Part shown: in pieces, positions 16,502-25,214 of the stretch
Position numbering within the stretch: the stretch's first letter is position 1
Layout: every line of letters starts with the position of its first letter
Notes under the pieces: generated by a model
The model's input: only the letters and a program-made list of their open reading frames with translations
What the model was told of the DNA's origin: nothing
The model's database searches: none
Assembly (NCBI GenBank): GCA_029864095.1
Contig: JAOTUB010000017.1
Location: forward strand, 1 to 41,559
Direction of reading: 5' to 3'
Source: Gammaproteobacteria bacterium
GTDB lineage: Bacteria > Pseudomonadota > Gammaproteobacteria > Steroidobacterales > Woeseiaceae
DNA length: 41,559 nt
Made by a program: the position numbers and the translations under genes

Positions 16502-16519
16502 TGAATGAATACTCATTCA
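16502..16519. promoter_or_regulatory. Probable operator of the BetI-like repressor
   Basis: A perfect inverted repeat, TGAATGA-ATAC-TCATTCA, lies in the divergent promoter region between the regulator gene and the aminotransferase gene. Two 7-bp arms with a short spacer and a TGAATG/CATTCA core are the usual form of a TetR-family operator. One site could control transcription in both directions. Confidence 0.7.
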
Positions 16520-16581
16520 TTATTCTGGACCCGGAGGTGCCTTCGTGAGATGCTACGCGAACGTGGGAACACGGAGGATTT

Positions 16582-17898
16582 ATGCGCTCTCTAAAGCGAT
16601 CAAACCAACATTTCAAAAAAGCATCTACCAAGCTTCCCCTGGGAGTGTCGTCCAATTTTCGCTACTGGGGCGATGACAAGACTATTTATGCAAAGCGGGG
16701 CCGCGGCGGCCGCATCTGGGACATTGATGACAACGAATACATCGATTACCGGCTCGCCTACGGGCCCGTCATTCTCGGTTACGCGGATCCGCGCGTCGAC
16801 GCGGCGGCTCGCGAGGGAATTGAGGTCGGCGGTGTCTTTGCGCTGTCGACCGAGCTGGAATACACGGTCGCCGAGAGGATTTGCAGGATGGTGCCAAGCG
16901 CCGAAAAAGTGCGGTTTTCGAATTCAGGCACCGAGGCGGTGATGGCGGCGCTGCGCGTCGCCCGCGCACACACGGGCAAGGACGGCCACATCGTACTGGA
17001 GGGCGGCTACCACGGTGTCTTTAGCGAGGTTATGTGGTACTCGGAGGTCGAAGACTGGGATCCAAAGGATGGCGACCCCGAGGTGCTGCCGTACGGCGAT
17101 GGCGTGCCGAAAGTGACCAAACGCATGTTTCATACCGTGCCGCTCAATGACGTGAACGCGATAGAAGATCTGCTCCGGGAACATCATGACATTATCGGAT
17201 CAATACTCATCGAGCCGATTATGGGCAACTGCTGCGGTATCGCGGCGGACATGCAATACATGCAGGATCTGCGTTACCTGTGTGATCGCTACAATGTGCT
17301 GCTGATTATCGATGAGGTTAAAACGGGTTTTCGCGTCGCGAAAGGCGGCGCGCAGGAGCTCTACGAAGTGCGCGCCGATCTGTGTACGTTTGCAAAGGCT
17401 CTGGGCAATGGTTATCCGATAGCCGCAGTTGCCGGCTCGGATGAAGTGATGAGCTGGATTGGTGACGACGTCGTGCACGGCGGCACATTTACCGGACACT
17501 CGGTCTCGCTGGCAGCAGCCAACAAGACGCTCGAAATTCTGGACGAAACGGATGCGCTCAAAGTCATCGAGCAATACGGAATACAGCTGAGGGAAGGACT
17601 GAGCCACATCCTCGGCGAGCGGGACATTCCGCACAGCTTTGCAGGACATCCGGCGATGCTTGGACTGTTTTTCGCCGATGAAACCCCAACCGACTATCGC
17701 TCCTGGGTCGATTCGGACTATGAGTTTTACGACGCACTGGCGCCGGTGTTGCATGACCAGGGTGTACTCGTCGAGCTGGATTCTCGGGAACCTTGGTTCA
17801 TGTGTGAGGCCCACAGCAGAGATTGTCTCGATGAAACCCTGAATGCTTTCGAGCGGGCTGTCGATGTAACACTGCAAAAACTGAGTAACGCCGCATGA
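16582..17898 (+). CDS. Class III PLP-dependent aminotransferase (GSA aminomutase-like)
   Basis: A 438-residue class III aminotransferase. The PLP site is complete: SNSGTEAVMAALR at 113-125 holds the phosphate, LLIIDEVKTGFR has Asp244 for the ring nitrogen, and Lys272 in FAKALGNGYP forms the Schiff base. The HGGTFTGHSVS segment follows. It resembles glutamate-1-semialdehyde 2,1-aminomutase, but catabolic omega-aminotransferases share this architecture and the operon context favours them. A GGAGG ribosome-binding site precedes the ATG by about 7 nt. It is first in a plus-strand operon, overlapping the next gene by 4 nt. The amino donor is unknown. Confidence 0.87.
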   Translation: MRSLKRSNQHFKKASTKLPLGVSSNFRYWGDDKTIYAKRGRGGRIWDIDDNEYIDYRLAYGPVILGYADPRVDAAAREGIEVGGVFALSTELEYTVAERICRMVPSAEKVRFSNSGTEAVMAALRVARAHTGKDGHIVLEGGYHGVFSEVMWYSEVEDWDPKDGDPEVLPYGDGVPKVTKRMFHTVPLNDVNAIEDLLREHHDIIGSILIEPIMGNCCGIAADMQYMQDLRYLCDRYNVLLIIDEVKTGFRVAKGGAQELYEVRADLCTFAKALGNGYPIAAVAGSDEVMSWIGDDVVHGGTFTGHSVSLAAANKTLEILDETDALKVIEQYGIQLREGLSHILGERDIPHSFAGHPAMLGLFFADETPTDYRSWVDSDYEFYDALAPVLHDQGVLVELDSREPWFMCEAHSRDCLDETLNAFERAVDVTLQKLSNAA

Positions 17899-19511
17899 AA
17901 ACCTATGACGCCATCATCGTTGGTGCCGGACACAATGGCCTGACGACGGCGGCCTTTCTGGCCAAGGCCGGGCTCGACGTCGTGTGCGTGGAGAAAAACG
18001 ACTATATCGGCGGCGCGGCTGTCAGCCGCAACCTCTACGAAAACTGGATGTACTCGAACTGTTCGTACGTCTGCAGCCTGCTGCGACCAGAGATCTACCG
18101 TTCGCTGGAGCTGCACAAGCACGGCCTGCAGGTTACGCCCTACGGAGGATCGGTTACGTTCATGGAGAACGGCGACTACTTCGGCTCGTATCACGACCCG
18201 GAGGTTGCGTATCGCGAAATGGCGCGCTTCTCCCGTCACGATGCCGATTCTTATGAACGCTACTCCGCAGACACGATGCGCCAGTGCCGTTTCATTCGCG
18301 ATTTTCTGCTGCGCACCCCGCCCGACCCGACCTCTTTCAAACTAAATGACATCAAGGAACTAATCGCGATCGGCAACAAGTTCCTGGAGATGGGCCAAGA
18401 TCGCATGTACGAGACGATCCGTTTCTGGACGATGAGCGTTGCCGAGTATCTGGATGAGTACTTCGAGACCGACGTCATCAAGGCCGCGAGGTCGGGCAGC
18501 GGCATCATTGGCACGGCCCTTGGAATCCACTCACCAGGTACGGCCTACGTCCTCTTGCACCATTACATGGGCGACGTCGACGGCAATGTCGGTACTTGGG
18601 GCTTCGCGCGCGGCGGCATGGGCGCGGTTTCGAACTCGATCGCCGGCGCGTTCCAGGCTTACGGCGGTGAACTCCGCACGGAGGCCGGCGTCGACCAGAT
18701 CATTGTCAAAAAAGGTAAGGCGACCGGTGTGGCGCTCGAGAACGGCGAGGAAATTGAAGGCCGCATCGTTGTGTCCGCGATGGACGTCAAGCGCACGTTC
18801 CTCAAATGCATGAACAAATCCGACCTTCCTGAATCGTTCTACAACCGCGTCGAGAATTTCAAGATTCGCGGCTCATCGGGCAAGCTCAACATCGCGCTCG
18901 ACGGCATGCCGACATTTCCTGCGTTACCGGAGGGCAGTTCGCTGTACATCAGCGATATGCATTTCATCGACTCGATGGAACGCATGGAACGCGCCTACGA
19001 CGACTGGAAGGATGGCACCTGGTCAAAAGACCCGTACGTCGATATGACCATTCCGACGGCGGTCGACCCGACGATGGCGCCGCCGGGCAAACACTTCATG
19101 AGCTGCTTCATCCAGTATTGTCCGCACAAACTCGAGGGCAGGGACTGGACGGACCCCGAGCGCGAGGAGTTCGCCAAGACCGTCATCGAGCAGATCGCAA
19201 ACTACAGCCCCGACTTCAAGGAGCTGATCCTGCACTACGAAATTCGCACACCGCAGGACATCGAAGACCAGATCGGCATCACCGAGGGGAATATCTTCCA
19301 TGGCGAGCTGACCATGGACCAGCTGTTGTTCAACCGGCCGGTGCCGGGCTATGCGCAGTACCGCGCGCCGGTGGCCGGCCTGTATATGTGCGGGTCCAGC
19401 GTGCATCCGGGCGGCGGCGTGATGGCCGCGCCGGGCGCAAACGCGGCGCGGGAAATTCTTGCGGATCTGAAGCGACCCAGCACCGTCCCAGAAAACTTTG
19501 GTGATGATTAA
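17895..19511 (+). CDS. Phytoene desaturase-type FAD oxidoreductase (PYROXD2-like), copy 1
   Basis: A 538-residue flavoprotein. The N-terminal dinucleotide-binding fold reads DAIIVGAGHNGLTTAAFLAKAGLDVVCVE, followed by GGAA. The C-terminal FAD-contact strand reads GLYMCGSSVHPGGGVMAAPGANAAREI. This group (related to animal PYROXD2) includes carotenoid desaturases and amine-oxidase-like enzymes, and its bacterial members in amine clusters are poorly characterised. The start overlaps the aminotransferase stop by 4 nt. A paralogue follows 5 nt downstream; a heteromer or two sequential oxidations are both possible. No carotenoid gene is near, which argues against a pigment role. Confidence 0.85.
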   Translation: MKTYDAIIVGAGHNGLTTAAFLAKAGLDVVCVEKNDYIGGAAVSRNLYENWMYSNCSYVCSLLRPEIYRSLELHKHGLQVTPYGGSVTFMENGDYFGSYHDPEVAYREMARFSRHDADSYERYSADTMRQCRFIRDFLLRTPPDPTSFKLNDIKELIAIGNKFLEMGQDRMYETIRFWTMSVAEYLDEYFETDVIKAARSGSGIIGTALGIHSPGTAYVLLHHYMGDVDGNVGTWGFARGGMGAVSNSIAGAFQAYGGELRTEAGVDQIIVKKGKATGVALENGEEIEGRIVVSAMDVKRTFLKCMNKSDLPESFYNRVENFKIRGSSGKLNIALDGMPTFPALPEGSSLYISDMHFIDSMERMERAYDDWKDGTWSKDPYVDMTIPTAVDPTMAPPGKHFMSCFIQYCPHKLEGRDWTDPEREEFAKTVIEQIANYSPDFKELILHYEIRTPQDIEDQIGITEGNIFHGELTMDQLLFNRPVPGYAQYRAPVAGLYMCGSSVHPGGGVMAAPGANAAREILADLKRPSTVPENFGDD

Positions 19512-19516
19512 CTGAC

Positions 19517-21061
19517 ATGACTGACCGATACGATGCAATTGTTGTAGGGGGTGGCCATAACGGCCTGGTATGCGCGGCACTGCTGGCGAAAGCGGGCAAG
19601 CAAGTGCTGGTTCTCGAGGCCAATGACCAGGTGGGCGGTGCGGCCGTGACACGGGAATTCATAGACGGCTTTGCCGTATCGGCGTGCGCACACTTGCTGT
19701 ACCAGTTACAGCCGAGCGTGCGCAAGGACCTCAAACTGAGCCCGAAGCTGGCGGCCGAAAACATGACCACCGTCGTTCTCGACGAGAAGGGCGAGCATAT
19801 CCGAATTCGGGGAAACTCCGTGCTCGGTGTCAGCGATGCCGACGCAGAAAGTTACCGCGGTTTCCACAAACGCATGACGCGTTTCGCGGATCTCCTGCGC
19901 ACTTATCTGAACAAGTCTCCGCCGCGACTCGGCACGCATGATCGCAGAGATCTATCCACGCTGGGGCGTCTGGCTTTCGACGTTCGCAGACTCGGCAAAA
20001 CACAGATGCGGGAATTTCTGCGGCTGATTGGCATGAATATTCATGACGAAGTGAACGAGCGCTTCGAGAGTTCGCTACTCAAAGGCGCGCTGAGCCTCGA
20101 CGCGGTCCTTGGCACGCACCTGGGCCCGCGTTCGCCGAACACGATCATGACCTACCTGTATCGGCTTGCAGGCGATCATGGTCGCATTGCTTCGCCAACC
20201 GGCGGCATGGGCAGCATCAGCGACGAGCTCGCGCATGCCGCGCGGGAAGCGGGCGTCACAATTCGCACCGGCATGCCGGTAAGCCGCATTGTGATTGCCA
20301 ATGGTCGGGTGTCCGGTGTCGAAACCGAGAGCGGCGAGCGATTCGATAGTATGACCGTCATTTCCAATGCCGACCCGAAACGAACCATCATAGACCTCGT
20401 CGGAGCGCGGCACGTAGAGACCGGCTTCACGCATCGCATTCATCACCTACGCATGCGCGGCAACGCCGCGAAGCTGCACCTGGCGCTTGACGAACTGCCG
20501 ACGATTGATGGTTTGGAAAGAAAAGACTACGCCGAGCGGCTACTGATTGCGCCAGATGAGCACTACGTCGAACGGGCGTTCAATCCAGCCAAATACGGCG
20601 AAAGTTCGCCCGACCCGGTACTCGAAATTACAATTCCGAGCTTTCGCGACAGCAAACTCGCACCGCCAGGCAAACATGTGATGTCAGCGGTCGTGCAGTA
20701 TGCGCCTTATGATCGCAAGGGCGGCTGGACCGATGCCGCGCGGCAGCAGTTCGAGTCTGCCACGATCAGGACGATCGAACGATATGCTCCCGATATTGCA
20801 CAGCGCATTATCGCCAGCGAATTGCTGACGCCCGCCGACATCGAGCGGGAGTTCCATATTACCGGCGGGCACTGGCATCACGGCGAGCTGACGCTGGATC
20901 AATTCCTGTTTGTGCGACCTGTATGCAGCGCTGCGCAATACCGTATGCCCGTCGACGGTCTCTATCTGTGCGGCGCAGGAGCCCACCCGGGCGGCGGCGT
21001 GAGTGGTGCCGCCGGACGTAACGCCGCCAGAGCCATATTGCAGCGGGAGAAAGCAGCATGA
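19517..21061 (+). CDS. Phytoene desaturase-type FAD oxidoreductase (PYROXD2-like), copy 2
   Basis: A 514-residue paralogue of the preceding protein with the same plan: DAIVVGGGHNGLVCAALLAKAGKQVLVLE at the N-terminus and GLYLCGAGAHPGGGVSGAAGRNAARAIL at the C-terminus. Shared internal landmarks include APPGKH (both copies), MRGNAAKLHLALD against IRGSSGKLNIALD, and HHGELTLDQ against FHGELTMDQ. Divergence is large, so the duplication is old. It begins 5 nt after copy 1 ends and overlaps the GcvT-like gene by 4 nt. Substrate unknown. Confidence 0.85.
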   Translation: MTDRYDAIVVGGGHNGLVCAALLAKAGKQVLVLEANDQVGGAAVTREFIDGFAVSACAHLLYQLQPSVRKDLKLSPKLAAENMTTVVLDEKGEHIRIRGNSVLGVSDADAESYRGFHKRMTRFADLLRTYLNKSPPRLGTHDRRDLSTLGRLAFDVRRLGKTQMREFLRLIGMNIHDEVNERFESSLLKGALSLDAVLGTHLGPRSPNTIMTYLYRLAGDHGRIASPTGGMGSISDELAHAAREAGVTIRTGMPVSRIVIANGRVSGVETESGERFDSMTVISNADPKRTIIDLVGARHVETGFTHRIHHLRMRGNAAKLHLALDELPTIDGLERKDYAERLLIAPDEHYVERAFNPAKYGESSPDPVLEITIPSFRDSKLAPPGKHVMSAVVQYAPYDRKGGWTDAARQQFESATIRTIERYAPDIAQRIIASELLTPADIEREFHITGGHWHHGELTLDQFLFVRPVCSAAQYRMPVDGLYLCGAGAHPGGGVSGAAGRNAARAILQREKAA

Positions 21062-22254
21062 CGATTCAGGAAGTTCATCAAGGCCGGCTGCGCACGCCGT
21101 TTTTTTCGCGAATTTCGGCGCTGGACACCGTCAATCAGTGGCACGAATGGAAGGGCTATTCGAGCGCCGATACGCTTTACTGCGAGGACACAGAGTACTT
21201 CGCGATTCGCAACGCGACGGCCGTATTCGACCTGACGCCGATGACGAAGTACCGCATCACGGGACCGGAAACTGCGGCGTACATCAATCGTCTCGTTACG
21301 CGTGACATGGACAAAATCAAACCGGGCCGTGTTGCTTACGCGGTATGGTGTGACGATCGCGGCCAGGTAATCGACGACGGCACGATCTTCCATCTAAAAG
21401 AGGGCGAATACCGCCTGTGCTCACAGGAACGGCACTTCGCATGGCTGCAGGCGGCGGCGATCGGCTTTGATGTTTCTATAAAAGAAGAAACCGCGGACAT
21501 AGCAGCGCTGGCCGTGCAGGGCCCGACCTCATTCAGCGTGCTGAGCAAGATGGGCCTCGACGGTCTCGCGGAACTCAAGCCGTTCGGGCTGATGAATTTC
21601 GACTTCGATGGCGCGGATCTCATGGTCTCGCGAACCGGGTTCACGGGCGATCTCGGCTACGAACTCTGGATCGAGCCGGCCAAAGCCGAATTGCTCTGGG
21701 ATGCGCTGTTCGAAGCCGGCAAGCTGCACGGCATTCGCGCGATGGGCACACACGCGCTCGAGCTGGCGCGAATCGAGGCGGGTTATCTTGCCGCTTATCA
21801 CGACTTCCTGCCGGCCGACGCGACCGTGCGTACGGGTCGGACACGCTCGCCGCTGGAACTCGGCCTCGACTGGCTCGTCGATTTCAAGAAACCCAACTTC
21901 AATGGCCGCCGCGCGCTCGCGGAAGAAAAACGCCGTGGCTCGACATGGCGTCTCGTCAAACTCGACATCGAGGGTAACAAAGCGGCGCATCATTCCTATA
22001 TCTTTGCCAAAGAGAAAGGTAACAAGTCGGAAATAGGTTTCGTGACCTCGGCGGCCTGGTCGCCGGTGTGCAAACAGAATATTGCGATCGGGACCGTGCG
22101 GACGCCGCACGGAAAAGTCGGCAGCACCGTCTGGGTCGAGATCTACTACCAGCGGGAAATGCACTGGGCGCGCGCGATGGCAAAAGCGACCGTCTTCGAC
22201 AAGCCGTTCTGGTTTCCGCCGCGACGCAGCGCGACGCCACCTGGTCCTTACTGA
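21058..22254 (+). CDS. GcvT-like aminomethyltransferase / demethylase
   Basis: A 398-residue protein of the GcvT folate-binding family, related to glycine-cleavage T protein, dimethylglycine-type demethylases and DmdA. Landmarks are FDLTPMTKYRITGPETAAYINRL, the GRVAYAVWCDDRGQVIDDG folate-site segment, SRTGFTGDLGYELWIEP, and the C-terminal barrel (GFVTSAAWSPVCKQNIAIGTV). It would move a methyl or methylene group from a substrate to tetrahydrofolate. It starts within the stop of the second flavoprotein, which suggests that the flavoprotein oxidises an N-methyl group and GcvT collects the carbon. No GcvH or GcvP is nearby, so it is not a glycine-cleavage system gene. Confidence 0.85.
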   Translation: MTIQEVHQGRLRTPFFSRISALDTVNQWHEWKGYSSADTLYCEDTEYFAIRNATAVFDLTPMTKYRITGPETAAYINRLVTRDMDKIKPGRVAYAVWCDDRGQVIDDGTIFHLKEGEYRLCSQERHFAWLQAAAIGFDVSIKEETADIAALAVQGPTSFSVLSKMGLDGLAELKPFGLMNFDFDGADLMVSRTGFTGDLGYELWIEPAKAELLWDALFEAGKLHGIRAMGTHALELARIEAGYLAAYHDFLPADATVRTGRTRSPLELGLDWLVDFKKPNFNGRRALAEEKRRGSTWRLVKLDIEGNKAAHHSYIFAKEKGNKSEIGFVTSAAWSPVCKQNIAIGTVRTPHGKVGSTVWVEIYYQREMHWARAMAKATVFDKPFWFPPRRSATPPGPY

Positions 22255-22265
22255 TCGCGTCAAGC

Positions 22266-24341
22266 ATGGCACACCGACTCGATCCTCTACTCCGGCCCCG
22301 ATCGGTTGCCGTGGTTGGAGCGTCAGGACGGACAGCTTCTCTCGGTGAGTGGTCGCTGAACAATTTGCTGCGCGGTGGCTATGCCGGCGACATCTATCCG
22401 GTCAATCCGGGCTATGAAGAACTGCAGGGTTTGCGTTGTTATGCAAGCCTTGACGATGTTCCCGAGGTTCCCGAACTCGTCATCTTTGCAGTCGGCGATC
22501 AAAACATCGAAGCGTCGCTCGACCAGGCTATCGCGGCCGGCGTGCCGGCCGCGGTCATCATGTCGACCCTCGTTCTAGACGATGACGATTCGCCGGTTCT
22601 CAGAGATCGCGTGCGGGCCAAGATCGAGAGCGCCGGCATGTTGGTGTGTGGCGCCAATGGCATGGGTTTTTACAACGTTCGCGACCACGTCTGGGCTTGT
22701 GGATTCGACAGCGCGATGCATGCGGCGCCCGGCAACGTTGCGCTGATCAGCCACTCGGGCTCCGGCATGTCGGGACTCATCGACTGCGACGAACGACTGC
22801 GCATCAATTTTGCGGTATCGACAGGTAACGAACTCAGCGTGGCGATGGACGAGTACCTGGATTTTGTACTCGATCTCCCCGAAACCAGAGCCGTTGGCCT
22901 GTTCATCGAGACCGCGCGGAACCCGGCAGGCTTTCGGGCCGCTCTCGAAAAAGCCGCGCAACGCAGGGTTCCGATTGTCGCATTGAAGGTTGGCCGCACC
23001 GAAGAGTCGGCGCGCCTGACCGTGTCTCACTCGGGTGCGATGGCCGGTGACGACGCGGCGTACGCCGCACTATTCGATTGTTACGGTGTGCAGCGTGTTT
23101 ACGACATGGATGAACTCGCGACCACGCTGATCCTGTTCGCCGAGCTGCATCCCGTGGGCGAAGGTGATCTGGTTTCTTTGCACGACTCGGGCGGCGAACG
23201 GCAACTCATGGTCGACCTGGCCGACGACGCCGGTGTGCCGCTAACGCGCCTGACATCTGAGACAGTTGCGGCCCTTGAAGAGATTCTCGATCCCGAACTG
23301 CCCGCGGTAAATCCGCTTGACGCCTGGAGTCGCGGTGGACCCGACGCCGGTCAACAGATGACGCGCAGCCTGACGGCGATGCTGCAGGATACCGGCGCTG
23401 CGCTCGGAGCGGTTATCCACGATCGCGCGCCCGACGGCAAGATTTATACGAGCTACCTGGGCTACATGCAGCGTGCACATGCCGAGTCAGGGAAACCCGT
23501 CGCGCTGGTCGCTGCCCGTCAGGGGACCGGGTATGACGAAGCCGTCGTCACGAGCACGCATGCGGGCTTCCCGGTGGTCGATGGTGTACCGGTGTTTCTT
23601 AAAGGCGTGCGCGCCTTGTTTGCCTATCGTGATTTTCTGTTGCAGGACGCGGGTATGACGATCGACGTCAATGTTGCTACCGCCGCACAATGGCTCGAGC
23701 GGCTGCGCGATGGTGGAACATTTGGGGAAGCCGAAGCGCTCGGGATGCTGGCGGATTTCGGTTTGGCGACCACCCCTGCAGAACTCGCCATGGACGAGAG
23801 ATCATTGCTTGCTGCGGCCGCTCGTGTCGGCTTTCCGCTGGCACTGAAGACCGCCGCTCGAGGCGTTGTCCACAAGTTGGATCAGAGCGGAGTTGTGTTG
23901 GGTATCGAGACGGAAGAACGGCTACTGGATGCCTATGCCGATATCTCTTCCCGGCTCGGACCCGAAGTAACCGTCGCCACGATGGCTGATGAGGGTATTG
24001 AGATGTTGCTCGGTTCGGAACTCGATCCGCAGTTTGGTCCCGTGGTGCTAATCGGTTTCGGCGGTATTTATGCCGAGATGCTGCAGGACATCACCTTCGC
24101 GCTGCCGCCGTTCTCAGCGCAGCACGCGCGGCGCTGCGTCGATCGGTTGAAACTGCGTCCGATGCTCGACGGAGTGCGTGGCACACCTGCTGCCGACGTT
24201 GATAGCTTTTGTGAGGTGGCAGCAACGTTTTCGGCGATCGTCGACGTATTGCGCGACGTGGTATCCGAGGTTGATGTCAATCCGGTCATCGTGCACAAAT
24301 CGGGCTGCACAATCGTCGACGCGTTGATCGTCGCGAACTGA
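22266..24341 (+). CDS. ADP-forming acyl-CoA ligase, fused alpha-beta (acetate-CoA ligase family)
   Basis: A 691-residue fused enzyme that would couple acid + CoA + ATP to acyl-CoA + ADP + Pi. Order: CoA-binding Rossmann domain (about 1-130, PRSVAVVGAS), succinyl-CoA-ligase-like domains (about 150-440), then an ATP-grasp domain (about 480-691, with ALKTAARGVVHKLDQSGVVLGI). His255 in the VSHSGAMAGDD motif is the likely phosphohistidine. The start at 22266 is chosen because the open frame upstream lies wholly inside the GcvT-like gene. It would activate a carboxylic product of the operon for the acyl-CoA dehydrogenase encoded across the operator. Confidence 0.88.
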   Translation: MAHRLDPLLRPRSVAVVGASGRTASLGEWSLNNLLRGGYAGDIYPVNPGYEELQGLRCYASLDDVPEVPELVIFAVGDQNIEASLDQAIAAGVPAAVIMSTLVLDDDDSPVLRDRVRAKIESAGMLVCGANGMGFYNVRDHVWACGFDSAMHAAPGNVALISHSGSGMSGLIDCDERLRINFAVSTGNELSVAMDEYLDFVLDLPETRAVGLFIETARNPAGFRAALEKAAQRRVPIVALKVGRTEESARLTVSHSGAMAGDDAAYAALFDCYGVQRVYDMDELATTLILFAELHPVGEGDLVSLHDSGGERQLMVDLADDAGVPLTRLTSETVAALEEILDPELPAVNPLDAWSRGGPDAGQQMTRSLTAMLQDTGAALGAVIHDRAPDGKIYTSYLGYMQRAHAESGKPVALVAARQGTGYDEAVVTSTHAGFPVVDGVPVFLKGVRALFAYRDFLLQDAGMTIDVNVATAAQWLERLRDGGTFGEAEALGMLADFGLATTPAELAMDERSLLAAAARVGFPLALKTAARGVVHKLDQSGVVLGIETEERLLDAYADISSRLGPEVTVATMADEGIEMLLGSELDPQFGPVVLIGFGGIYAEMLQDITFALPPFSAQHARRCVDRLKLRPMLDGVRGTPAADVDSFCEVAATFSAIVDVLRDVVSEVDVNPVIVHKSGCTIVDALIVAN

Positions 24342-25186
24342 TGCAAAAACTTCACATTTACCAATCACTCTGGGGCATGGAGCTACGCAGCCCGCATATT
24401 CCGGAACGCTCGACTGAGGAAAACTTCCGCATGGTCGCTGAAGCAGGCTTCGACGGCATGTGCATTGATCCCACCAGAGACGAAATTCCGAAGATGCGCC
24501 CGTTGCAAAAACTCTTTCACGAATTCGACCTCGGCTGCATGGTCAACGCATTCCCGAATCGTGAAGACGACATGCAGCCCTTGCTCGACTTCGCAAAAGA
24601 ACTCGACGCCTGCATGGTCAACGTCATCAGCGGCGTCATGCCGATGGTGCCCGAAGAGGCCGTTCCGGTCGTGCAGCGCTGGATAGGTGAGGCCGGGCGA
24701 ACGGGTATGCCATTATTGTTCGAAACGCATCGCGATGGCTTGCTCAATGACATGTACTTCACCTTGCAGCTCATGGACCTCGTGCCCGAAATGCGGCTTT
24801 GTGCCGACCTGTCACATTTCGTGGTTGATCGCGAACTTCGTGCGCCGGTGCCCGAGCGCGATCGGGAATACATCACCGCAATTCTCGAGCGATCCGACTG
24901 CTTTCAGGGGCGAGTTGCATCGCGCGAACAAATCCAGGTGGCGATCAATTTCCCGCAACATCAGCAATGGGTAGAGATATTCCGCGGCTGGTGGAAGCAC
25001 GGCATACGCGAGTGGCGCCGCCGCAGTCCGGCCGATGCGACGCTGGTTTTTTTGTGCGAACTCGGACCGCCGCCCTACGCGATCACTGACGCAGAGCAAC
25101 GAGAGTTATCGGATCGCTGGGAGGAGTCGCTGCAGATTCGCGACTGGATACTCGAGATCTGGGCGGAACTTGAAGCCGAAGGTTAG
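24341..25186 (+). CDS. TIM-barrel sugar isomerase / endonuclease IV-like protein
   Basis: A 281-residue protein of the xylose-isomerase-like TIM-barrel superfamily. Supporting patterns are the N-terminal QSLWGM, VAEAGFDGMCIDP (strand plus helix), MVNVISG, LLFETHRDG with the metal-ligand-type Glu, and LCADLSHF with a Asp-x-x-His pair. The ATG shares one base with the ligase stop (TGATG), so it is the last member of the operon. Relatives isomerise or epimerise small hydroxy acids or sugars. The substrate here should be an intermediate of this operon, but its identity is not visible. Confidence 0.75.
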   Translation: MQKLHIYQSLWGMELRSPHIPERSTEENFRMVAEAGFDGMCIDPTRDEIPKMRPLQKLFHEFDLGCMVNAFPNREDDMQPLLDFAKELDACMVNVISGVMPMVPEEAVPVVQRWIGEAGRTGMPLLFETHRDGLLNDMYFTLQLMDLVPEMRLCADLSHFVVDRELRAPVPERDREYITAILERSDCFQGRVASREQIQVAINFPQHQQWVEIFRGWWKHGIREWRRRSPADATLVFLCELGPPPYAITDAEQRELSDRWEESLQIRDWILEIWAELEAEG

Positions 25187-25214
25187 GCGACATCAAAACG
25201 CTGGCGACCGGAAT

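Noticed and set aside
16582..17898. Assignment as haem-pathway glutamate-1-semialdehyde aminomutase (hemL)
   Set aside because: The fold and PLP motifs are shared by catabolic class III aminotransferases, and the operon has no haem genes, so the specific symbol is not justified.
17895..21061. Carotenoid biosynthesis genes (crtI-type)
   Set aside because: Despite the phytoene-desaturase fold, no phytoene synthase, cyclase or ketolase is nearby and the neighbours are amine and acyl-CoA enzymes.
22068..22265. N-terminal extension of the ADP-forming ligase
   Set aside because: These 66 codons lie inside the GcvT-like gene in another frame. The CoA-binding domain begins normally at ATG 22266.
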